The position numbers and the translations under genes are program-made. From Prosopocoilus inquinatus (lineage: Eukaryota; Arthropoda; Insecta; Coleoptera; Lucanidae): a stretch of DNA of 64,000 bases. Under the pieces are notes generated by a model. It did not search any database, was not told the origin of the DNA, and saw nothing but the letters and a program-made list of their open reading frames with translations. Every line of letters begins with the position of its first letter. Position 1 is the first letter of the stretch. Positions 55,927 to 64,000 of the stretch are shown piece after piece. The stretch is from positions 48,329,001 to 48,393,000 of the forward strand of contig CM069876.1 of assembly GCA_036172665.1 (NCBI GenBank), read 5' to 3'.

Positions 55927-56439
55927 GATCAGGCAAGTCTCATGGTGGTGGCATGGTATGGTATGGTACAGCACACGAGAGTGAAAGGAGGTTGTGAAGT
56001 TTTAAATCGCCTGCCTGCTTCGATTTTCAACACAATTTCGTTATCAAAAAGAGATACGAGGAAACGGGAACACGCTCTTAATTCTTTCCCCCTCGGCTTC
56101 ACGCCACAGCAGAATCAAAATAGAAACTGATCTACGCCAGAGAGCAAAATCGAAACGGTTTAGATCCATCCATTCCGGTTGTTTCGAATTGTAAAGCCGA
56201 GTTATTAATTAACCTTTCTCTTGTTTTCGTTGCAGTCTGTGTGCGAGTTGGTCAATTTCGTGTTTACATTATTATCCGTGTTTGATTTTATAATGAGTAG
56301 GTTAGCCAACCTGTTTGTTTAAAAAACGAAAAAAAAAAAAAACAGCCTAGAAGGTTTCCTATGAATAAAAAGAACGATTTTCACGTTGTTTTTAATAGTT
56401 TTAATACTGAAAGGTTCGTGACTTTTTATTTTTAATAGA

Positions 56440-56500
56440 GGGTGCGTTCAGACAGGGCAGCGCAACGCTTCCGCTAAGAGAATCTAGCGATGAAAAACAT
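56440..56500. mobile_element. GGGTGCGTTCAG transposon-like end
   Basis: GGGTGCGTTCAGACAGGGCAG is one of three related words (also about 55.33 and 60.44 kb). Such words are typical ends of insect MITEs, but no inverted partner is found near any of them. Confidence 0.3.
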
Positions 56501-56534
56501 AAAGATGTAAATCGCCGGTATGTTTCAGCACATA

Positions 56535-56735
56535 ACAGCAAAAACACACTTGTCATTATCATTATTATGTCTATAAACGGTGGTAAACAGTAGAGGGCTC
56601 AAAACACATCCTTGTTTAGTTCTGAATGTTATGCTCATCGTTCTGCCTCTTTTTAACTTGCTTGGCATTTGCCGAGAAACACCAATAATTTCTTCCACTG
56701 CACAAGAAATTTTATTAATCTTTTGCTTGGCCAAC
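56535..56735 (-). pseudogene. Non-LTR reverse transcriptase fragment
   Basis: Minus-strand translation contains FRTKQGCVLSPLLF at about 56575-56616, matching the conserved (R)QGC(V)LSPLLF motif of LINE-type reverse transcriptases. About 30 residues upstream (SCAVEEIIGVSRQ) are in frame. A stop lies just upstream of the frame and the similarity fades downstream, so only about 60 residues survive of a protein that normally exceeds 800. It lacks the YADD active-site region. The LINE clade cannot be set. Confidence 0.55.
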
Positions 56736-57320
56736 CTTTACAAAATTCCTCTATTACATTTACGCTTGTTTGTGTACTGACTCATGTTTTGGACGAAACA
56801 ACGCAAAACTAAAACGTCGCAATTGAACACCACACCACTTTCAAACGATGTAAATGATGATACATGATAATCGACTGAAGATCAAAGGTTACAAATTCAT
56901 CCAAAAATTCATTTTTCTAACAGTCAGTTTAGGATTTTTAAATTGATGAAAATCATGAACGAGGAGCGGATGATTTTAGGTTAGGACTTAAGCTCATCCG
57001 AACCATTGCTATTGACTTACAATTATTTTTAGGGAATCCTGTACGTTTATTTTAAATACTCCTATGTATGCATACTTAATGTACCTACACTTAATCACAA
57101 TCATTAAAACGTCTTCCGATTATTTTCTCTAAGCAAACAGCCTACAACAAAAACCTAAAACCTGCCGCCCTCTAGTGATCAATCCCGGCCAGACATACGT
57201 TTTGAATTTTTTTAAGCAAAGTTTTGCGCGAAAATGACTTCCAATAATATTTTTATTACTACCTACTTTAAAAGTGACCAGAAAAGCAAATTCAAATGTC
57301 ATTGCATTGCATTGCATGCG
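56736..57320. other. Unique sequence
   Basis: No gene or repeat array; GCCGCCCTCTAGTG at about 57.17 kb resembles a CTCF-type site (reverse AGAGGGCGGC). A short ATTGCATTGCATTGCATGC repeat ends at the neighbouring element. Confidence 0.4.
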
Positions 57321-57969
57321 TACAGAGTGGAACAAAAGTATAAAATAACAGCTGTAACTTTTTTATTTGAAAAGTTATAGAAAATTGTTCAAAATAAAAG
57401 TTGTTTGGTTTATTACCGTAGATGTTGTGATATTTATAGTTTGTTTCTACCTTCTTTTGTTCTGCTGCTATAACAAATATTATGATGTTATTGGTTTGTT
57501 TCTAGCTTCGTTTTTTTTTTTTTTAATGGTATCTATAATTATTTTTAGCGATTTTGAAACAAGCCGTTTCGGTAATAAAATATTGTCATCAACAGCAAAA
57601 AATAAAGTAAAGGGGAAAAAAATTGATTCAGTAATAAAACGTTATATTCGTTTTCGGTCGGGCCTTGCTAGGGAAATTTGACAATTTTTTTTTTATTATT
57701 TTTATTTTTCTTTATTCCAACAAAATTATATTACTTAATAGAGGGAAAAAAACGCCGCTGATTTGAAAATCACTGAAAATCGCTGCAGGTATCATTTAGA
57801 AAAACAAAATTGATTGCCATAGCAACAAAATAAAAGGCAACGCGAAGAAACCATGTACGTCAGAGCATGCGCAGGAATACAACGGAGAACTTTTGTATTA
57901 AACATTTTTTCATAACTTTTCACACAAAAAAGATACAGCTATTATTTCACACTTTTGTTTCACCCTGTA
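57321..57969. mobile_element. Non-autonomous TIR element, TA target
   Basis: The left end TACAGAGTGGAACAAAAGT and the right end, read as reverse complement, TACAGGGTGAAACAAAAGT match. Similarity continues for about 60 bp (AATAACAGCTGTAAC / AATAATAGCTGTATC, then TGAAAAGTTAT on both sides). TA dinucleotides border it. The interior is AT-rich. A 104-codon plus frame (57367-57681) is hydrophobic and has no transposase motif, so it is probably not coding. Termini and TA target suggest a Tc1/mariner-type derivative. Confidence 0.85.
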
Positions 57970-58429
57970 TAATGCTCGTTTTCTAAAATGCAGAAAATTT
58001 CTGGAGTTTTGGCAAAATTCGAACTCCGTAATTAAGACGTACAATTACTAATAAGCTAAAAAAATGCGACGGAAACAGAAAGAAATTAAAATTGGTACTC
58101 GATTAAACAGGTTCCACTGTACCTTGAGTACTTACCTGTACACATTAAAATTGCAAGAAGCATGATTAATTTAAAATAACGATTTTAAGATTTTTGTTCT
58201 GTAAATCTGTTTGCACTGACGATTTGTCGGATGCTTTTTTAACCTTCGTTGAAAATTTTATATTCCTGCGCTTTTCTCGTCTTTGTTCCTCCCCCCTCGT
58301 CAAGAAAAAAAAACGAAACAGTTTGTGAGAAAATTATTAAATTATTACCGTTTCATCATTAATCGTGACTTTTGCTTCACGTTACAAAAGTGACTTTCAT
58401 TTTTCGAGCTTGTTTGCGAGTCACTTTTT
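57970..58429. other. Unique AT-rich sequence
   Basis: No gene, RNA or array recognised. Confidence 0.5.
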
Positions 58430-59115
58430 TTTCTTCCAGAATGCAACTCTCCAATTTCGGAATATCCTCGATTTAAATTTAAATTTGTCTCTCTCTCTCT
58501 TTCTCTGTCTTTCGTTTTTCTCAGAAAAACAATTCGTTCTTTCCGAAATCCCTAATGACAAATACAGCAACAGATTTTTAAATTAAAAAATAAAGAGAAA
58601 GAAAATCGCCTTCGTTTACAAGTTTTACTTTCTTTAACAATCAAGTTTTTATTGTTTTCTTTAAAATGTGCACCGAGTGGGCCAGAAACTTTGTCGCCAG
58701 TTTGAATTTCACGCGCAAAATTGAATTTCCCGCGCAAAATCGAAAAATTAAACGTTGTTACCTCAATTTAAATTTATTTGTCTCTCTCTTCTCGTCTTGT
58801 CCCTTGAACAATATTAGAAAAATAATTAGTCTCTCAGAAACCTCAAATATAACAGAAACTGCAACAGGTTTATAAATTTTTAAAAGACAAAAAGAAAATA
58901 GCCTTGGTTTACTGATTTCATTACTTTTTAACGATCGCGTTTCTAATTATCTTTAAAAAAATATGTACCGGGTGGACCAGAAATATGATAATAATAATTT
59001 TATTATCCTTAGCCAAGCAATGCAAGTGTACCATAGATGGAATCGTCGCCTGTTTGAATTTCCCGCGCAAATTCGAAAAATTAACAGCATTGGTAACATT
59101 GAGTTCTTGTATTCA
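58430..59115. repeat. Tandem repeat of about 295 bp, 2.3 copies
   Basis: TTTAAATTTAAATTTGTCTC at about 58472 and TTTAAATTTATTTGTCTC near 58765 start matching blocks. CACCGAGTGGGCCAGAAA (58669) and TACCGGGTGGACCAGAAA (58965) are 296 bp apart. TTTGAATTT(C)CCCGCGCAAA words recur in three places. The ACCGGGTGGACCA word resembles mariner-type termini. Confidence 0.8.
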
Positions 59116-59454
59116 GTGGCGGTTCAAAAAATAGAACAAGGCAATTTAACCTAATTTTTTTGTTTAATTGCTTGCGATAGCGGAGAAAAGCGAAAATGAC
59201 TATTTAAAAAAAAAAAAAACTTTAAAAATTGCATGAGAACGACCAATGACAGCACTTTCAGGATTGGCCAAGAGTTCACGTGGTTGCCAACTGTCTTAAG
59301 AAGAAAACACCAAATCCGTGTGGCGCGAGGCGCCACCGTCGGCTGTCATTTATCATAAACAAACGTTTTGCACACGTCACTTACAATGCAAAAACTGTGT
59401 ACACGATCATCGAAATATGCGTGCAAAGGAAGAAAGCAAAAAATTGTAAACAAT

Positions 59455-59668
59455 TACAGTTTCCTGTAATTTTCCTCTCTCCAAAATTGTGCTGCTTAAA
59501 TACGACTTCTACGACTCAGATTCATCAACAGTCGCTCTTTTATTCTAGTTGGTCCTATTGATGGCATCAAAGATCCATCATTCGTTTCGGACGATGGATG
59601 AAATGCGAAGTGTGAAGTCGTATTTAAACAGTACCATTCTGCTGAAAGAAAAATTACAGGAAACTGTA
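59455..59668. mobile_element. Inverted-repeat element 1 (214 bp)
   Basis: TACAGTTTCCTGTAATTTT on the left is matched by its reverse complement at the right end. A second pair, TTAAATACGACTTC (left) and GAAGTCGTATTTAA (right), lies about 40 bp further in. A central loop contains TGATGGCATCAA. No coding sequence. The type is not assigned. Confidence 0.8.
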
Positions 59669-59701
59669 ACCGCCTTCATAATTTTTCTGTCTGCGAGATA
59701 A

Positions 59702-60020
59702 GTACAGTTCAATTCAGGAAAGAATACATACAAGCACGTCATATACGGAACTCGTCTGTTTCAAATAATTGCACTACGTTAATCAACACTATGCGAATTT
59801 TTACGTATCATGAATGCTGCAATTCTGAGTTCGATTGTAAGCATCGTAAGGTATTACCGTGCCATTTAAATAAATGTACAGGTCGTAAGTACCTTACGAT
59901 GTTTACGATCAAACTCAGAGGATAAATCGAGTTTAAATACGAAATTAATAATAGTGTTGATTAACGTAGTGCAATTATTTGAAACAGACGAGTTCTTCTC
60001 TTTCCTGAATTGAACAGTAC
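59702..60020. mobile_element. Inverted-repeat element 2 (319 bp), 33 bp from element 1
   Basis: GTACAGTTCAATTCAGGAAAG at the left pairs with CTTTCCTGAATTGAACAGTAC at the right. ACTCGTCTGTTTCAAATAAT, TGCACTACGTTAATCAACAC and CGTAAGGTA(T/C)TTAC-like parts also have inverted partners, so the arms cover nearly the whole element. A 20-25 bp insertion or deletion separates the arms near the left end. It could fold into one long hairpin as RNA or as single-stranded DNA. Confidence 0.88.
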
Positions 60021-60330
60021 ATTATCGTCGAAGAGTTTCTTTATTAAAAAGCGAGAGCGAGCGCACCGGAACGACTGTTGTTGAAGAGCGAGCGCGTTTC
60101 GCTTTCGTCTCTTCAGCGAAGCGGCGGCGCTAAAAATGTAGGCCGCTTTTTGGCCCCTGCGGTTTCATAACAATCCGCACGGACCGGGCACGTCTCGCAA
60201 ATGTTAAGTGGATTTCTTCTTTCGTTTCGAACGAGAAGCAGCGTTTTCGTATTGCCCAACGAAAGAACGCTCTGGGAACGCTAACGTAATGAATATGTTC
60301 GCGCAATAATCGAGCGCTTGGTATTTAAGA
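60021..60330. other. CpG-rich island
   Basis: Words such as GCGAGAGCGAGCGCACCGG, AGCGGCGGCGCTAAAAATG and GGACCGGGCACG cluster here, unlike the AT-rich flanks. It ends in the core-promoter-like sequence below. A regulatory role is likely but inferred. Confidence 0.45.
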
Positions 60331-60358
60331 GTCGTGCATCGGCTGTGCTACAGTTCCC
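60322..60358 (+). promoter_or_regulatory. Core-promoter-like TATA plus initiator
   Basis: TATTTAAG at 60322-60329 lies 30 bp upstream of the A in CTACAGTTCC (60352), the normal insect TATA-to-initiator distance, and follows a CpG-rich island. No coding exon is recognisable just downstream. Confidence 0.4.
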
Positions 60359-60434
60359 TTTTTTTATATGGGCATGGGTTAATAATGCTTAGAATGTTTG
60401 GGTTAGTGAAGATTTGCTGCTACGTACATAAAGG

Positions 60435-60525
60435 GTGCGTTCAGCCGGGACGGCGCGGCGCTGAGACGCATTGAACGCCTTGCTGACTTAGAGCGCTGTG
60501 GCTCTCTGCTGTCAGCGCTCGCCTT
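60435..60525. mobile_element. GGGTGCGTTCAG end with internal hairpin
   Basis: GGGTGCGTTCAGCCGGGACGG resembles the word at 56.44 kb. Further in, GAGCGCTG (60491) and CAGCGCTC (60513) form an 8-bp hairpin. No inverted partner end is found. Confidence 0.3.
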
Positions 60526-61790
60526 TTTTCTCAGTTCAAAAAAAAATTCGCTGCACCTCTGCTTGATTACTCTCAGCGAGTGGGAGGGTTGTTTTTTTTT
60601 TTCGATTCTTTTTACTTAATGAAAAGTAAATCCAAAATACGGAATTGAATCATTCTCGGAGCCGAAAGGCAAAACTATTTTCACTTTTCATGAATACGCC
60701 TCTGTCTTAAAATAAATTTGATGTAAGTATGAAGGAATTAATGGAGAAGAGTTTTTTTTTTTTTACTTATTCAACTCGCAGTCGACCACCGATGGTTCAT
60801 CGACCCTCCGACCACCAGAGGTTCCTTAATCCCCATATGTTCATCCACCCTTTTTAACACCGTTAAGGAACCTCTGCTTTAAACGATGGGCGATACAACC
60901 ATTGGATGTTTTCCTTGAAGTGTTCGCCGAATTTGAAGCAACTACTATCGTTTTATTAGAATTAAAAAAAAAAAAAAAAAACTAATAAATGAAAAAATCG
61001 GAACCATCAAAACCAAATCAACACTGATGGTTGATGACATAAGCGTTTTAGAATTATTTTGAAACTTTATTATTACAGCTTTCAACATTTAGCTTTTCTT
61101 TTATTGCGACTTGTTTTCATGTTCAATTAAACTGTTAGGAGTGTTCTTTTTTTATTGACATTTGAAATTATGTAGGATTATTAAATAGAGAGAGGAGGTT
61201 TTATACAGACCAACATTTAAAAAAAAATCCAAAGTATCACCCGGCCAACGATCACGTCTTCTCCAAAAGTTGTTTACCGATAACAGCGAGTGCATGACCA
61301 ATTTTGGAAAAAAAAAATAATGATTGTTTTGGTAACGTGACGAATCACCGGTGATTTTCGACACCGAGCATGACTCACCCAGCTAATCAACTTTAATTCC
61401 ACAATTAATAAATAAACAGATGCACATGAATAAACAGATTCGCATAATCCAAACGATACTCGGAGAGGTCTTGTTTACCAATTCTTAATAGTAATAAATT
61501 AAATAATCGTACCCTAACTCAACCAGGCAAGGTGTGTTCAACCATTATTAAGTCAACTGGACTTACTGATTTCCCGTTTGTTGAAAAAAAAAAAAAGGTC
61601 ACCAAAGATAAACAAACGTGTTTTTCATTTTATATATGTACCAACCTCACTCTCTTAATAATAACAATTTTGTTTGGAATGGAATGAGATCAATTAATTA
61701 TTAATTAATCTTTAGCTTCCGGTAGATTTGCATTAAATTAAAAAAAAAAAAAATTGAAAGAGTTTGGAAAGCGCAGGTCCGTTGCAATGG
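60526..61790. other. Unique AT-rich sequence
   Basis: No gene. A small hairpin, AGAGGTTCCTTAA at about 60.82 kb with TTAAGGAACCTCT at about 60.87 kb, is present. Confidence 0.5.
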
Positions 61791-61793
61791 GTC

Positions 61794-61958
61794 ATACAGG
61801 GTCCGCCGCTCAAAGCAGGCATACATCGGGCAGGCCGATTTGAATTGTTGTATCTCGCAGTTAAAATTAATTTTGATCGTGGCTAATAACTTATAAACGA
61901 TTAGACCACCTCGTAAACCATCGTGCGTGATTAAACTTGCATGGTTCACCCGGTATAT
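61794..61958. mobile_element. Possible mariner-type MITE
   Basis: TACAGGGTCCGCCGCTCAA on the left partly matches the reverse complement of the right end, TACCGGGTGAACCATGCAA (about 13 of 19). TA borders both. Inner arms do not match. Size of about 165 bp suits a MITE, but the match is weak. Confidence 0.4.
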
Positions 61959-62425
61959 CAAAGAGGTACCTATCAGGCGCAAAAAAAAAAATTAAGTTGG
62001 GGATGTTTCATAATGACATGGAATTACGGTCGTAAACGAGCGAAAAGAAAATCGCCGTTAATGTGCGGCGAAGTGAAATCACTCATCTACCTCCTTTACT
62101 TTTCCATTTTGCATTCCCGGAATGCAATTAACCGTCATTTGAGAATTAAAACGTCATTGGCCACTTTTAATTACCCCGCCGCGCCGCCGTTAAGACCGTT
62201 CATTTAGATACGCGAAAGCCCACTTATTTTTCAATTAGTTATACTTTCAAGTATTGCACACACAAAACAAAAGATTCTAGGGTTATTTAATTTTTTTCAT
62301 AACTGTAGGTAATGATCGATGACACTGAAGTCACAGAACTTCAACATGTGTATGTATAGTTGGAGGAGATAGAAAACAAAAATGATTCACGATTAAACAT
62401 ATTCGAAAAAACGTACCTCAATGTT
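61959..62425. other. Unique sequence
   Basis: A plus-strand frame (61941-62207) is basic and unassigned. A CCCCGCCGCGCCGCCG word lies near 62.18 kb. No gene is called. Confidence 0.4.
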
Positions 62426-62441
62426 CATAAAAAAAAAAAAA

Positions 62442-62617
62442 TTGTATCACCCTCGTATAATACTATACATTATTGGCCAGAGCTTCTTCGATTCGTCTCG
62501 TAAGCGTTCGTGTCTAGTCATATTTCTTCTTAATTATTATAGTGCGTTCCCTGTCACATCCGTTATTCACGATGTTCAGTTAGATTTTTGCCAATTCTGT
62601 ATACGAGGGTGATACAA
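62442..62617. mobile_element. MITE with 18-bp terminal inverted repeats
   Basis: TTGTATCACCCTCGTATA (62442-62459) and TATACGAGGGTGATACAA (62600-62617) are perfect reverse complements. The 140-bp interior is unrelated between halves and encodes nothing. A-runs flank both sides, so the target duplication cannot be read with certainty. Confidence 0.85.
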
Positions 62618-63703
62618 AAAAAAAAAATGTGTTTTAAAAGCAACGTGCCCTTTAGTTTGTACCGTTGTTATCATGGTCTAATTATCGTTTGAAGAAGAAG
62701 AAGACGTGTTTCTGAAACGCGAGCACGATCGACAGATAAAATCAGAAATGATCCAACATGGGACAGGCAGCGCAGACCCAGACTTGCAGCAACAGAACGT
62801 GTTGGGCAATTTAGAAATTTTTAACTGGTACAGGTCTGGAGAGTTACGAGAACCGTGAACTGTGTTTATGTAACGCGCATATGTGCGAGTTGGACACACA
62901 CACACACACACACACGCGAAATACAAATGAAGTTCTTGCCACCGCCGCCGCCGCCCATGATTTTCACGTAAATACCTCCTGCAATTGTTTCGGTTTTATC
63001 GGTAATTGCCACGTGCACGAAAAAAAAATGCCAAAGAAACTTGTCGTCGTTAATTTTTTATAAGGGATACATTTCTTATAAATTTATTATAAATTTTTAC
63101 TATGTATAAAAAAATTATTTTAATATTTTTTGTACGAAAACATTTTTTTATAAATATGTTATAATTTTCTACTACACACTACGTCCCCAGAGAAGGGGGG
63201 GAAAAGTTTATTTTTAATTTACAAAGAAATGCCAAAGGAAACTGTTCAGTTTTATGATCGCCAAGGAGCCCCGAACATAACAATTTCAGATTTTCATTTG
63301 TGCAGGAATTAAATTTTTTTTTTTTTTTAACAAGGAACACTTACCTAATAATGTGGAAATTTGCATCAGTTGCATCATTAACAATTTTTATAAAGTTTAA
63401 AAAAGTTGATTTAGTTTCTTTTTTCGATTTTAAGAACACCCTTCATTAATGTTGGAATTTTTATTACAGACGTGTTCACAAAATTAAAAATAAACTTCAT
63501 TTGCGTATTGTGAACTCAATCCGGGGACATGCTGTATATAAAAATGTACAAAATTAACAATAAAAATTCCTGTAAAAACTGGACGAATTAATTTTGATTT
63601 TTCCGCGAGAAACAAAAAATAAACGGGCGTGTTTCGTAGTTCTTCGCCCCAAAGAATAATTCACAACTTCGGACTGCACGCTAAAATCGCGTTTTTCGTT
63701 ACG
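62618..63703. other. AT-rich sequence with a (CA)n microsatellite at about 62.89-62.91 kb
   Basis: No gene. The CA tract is about 10 repeats and is followed by a CCACCGCCGCCGCCG run near 62.94 kb. The rest is AT-rich. Confidence 0.5.
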
Positions 63704-63885
63704 TTTTTGAATTCTCGGGTAAATTCTAGCCTGAACTGATGGGTCGCACCATGGGTCTATCTTGATTGGTTCGCGAGCTGTACTATTAAAAAAAAAAAAC
63801 AAATGAAAAAACTCGAGAACCGCTCGCGCTAGGCCCACGATGCGACCCATCAATTCGGGCTAGAATTTACTCGGGAATCCAAAAA
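63704..63885. mobile_element. Inverted-repeat element (182 bp)
   Basis: TTTTTGAATTCTCGGGTAAA on the left pairs with TTTACTCGGGAATCCAAAAA on the right. TTCTAGCC, CTGATGGGTCGCA and GGTTC-GCGAG parts also have inverted partners, giving arms of about 70 bp around an A-run. No coding sequence. The element lies close to the window end; the sequence after it is AT-rich and unassigned. Confidence 0.85.
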
Positions 63886-64000
63886 TGCCATTATATACTG
63901 AGTTGAAAAATGTAAGGTGCAATATTCGACTTTTTTTTGTTTTTTTTTTCTTTTTAATTTTGTAAATGGCACCTGACACTTCAGTTTTGACATGTCAGTA

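Noticed and set aside
57367..57681. 104-codon frame inside the TIR element
   Set aside because: Hydrophobic, AT-driven and without DNA-binding or DD-E/D transposase motifs.
63704..63885. Hammerhead or other ribozyme around CTGATGGGTCG
   Set aside because: The core continues GGG in place of the needed GA, and no GAA segment sits across a stem.
1..64000. tRNA, rRNA and spliceosomal snRNA genes
   Set aside because: I scanned for B-box words (GGTTCGAATCC type) and conserved rRNA and snRNA words and found nothing convincing.

Overview
The window reads as a gene-poor stretch of an arthropod, most likely insect, nuclear genome. It is AT-rich with no obvious loss of CpG. It has abundant short introns-or-intergenic style sequence, small terminal-inverted-repeat elements with TA or TTA target duplications, GT/CA microsatellites, and no operons or bacterial-style genes. 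A beetle-like genome is plausible, but nothing here proves the order. I find no protein-coding gene that I can name. Almost all long reading frames are by-products of tandem repeats or of A-rich/T-rich strands.

Layout. 0.4-18.1 kb is a chain of unrelated-length tandem arrays (units of about 44, 61-73, 95, 117, 120, 173, 172-177, 190-245, 260 and 290 bp), mostly purine-rich on one strand with GAAGAAG tracts. They are separated by short GC-richer islands at 3.3-3.8, 8.9-9.2 and 16.5-17.0 kb. 18.3-18.9 kb has a 17-bp GGGCGC minisatellite joined to a 195-bp duplication. 19.84-20.15 kb holds two fold-back MITEs that share one TTA target site. 21.36-23.29 kb is a 12-unit array in which every unit carries a G-run of 9-19 bases. 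25.9 kb has a third TTA-type MITE. 26.97 kb and 34.48 kb carry two copies of a promoter-like module. 27.66-30.84 kb is a roughly 305-bp array interrupted by a small retroelement. 31.2-31.9 kb is a TIR-like tandem array. 41.5-44.6 kb is a higher-order satellite (327-bp unit made of about nine 32-44 bp submonomers). It is followed at once by a 1-kb cluster of AGCGCCATCT motifs that resemble insect CTCF sites. 47.1-49.15 kb is a 1.03-kb tandem duplication. 52.4 kb has a perfect 61-bp palindrome. 57-64 kb contains several inverted-repeat elements.

The most notable content is a pair of type I hammerhead ribozyme motifs on the minus strand. The first (cleavage step 28435/28434) lies in a 313-bp element flanked by a 13-bp target duplication and inserted in the 305-bp array. 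Its loop region sits between two perfect 81-bp inverted arms. The second (cleavage step 49607/49606) is a related copy that keeps a fuller stem I. The short self-complementary stem III and the inverted end copies fit Penelope-like elements or retrozymes. Other weak gene-like signals are a reverse-transcriptase relic near 56.6 kb and a possible small membrane-protein exon at 55.6-55.85 kb with its own TATA box.
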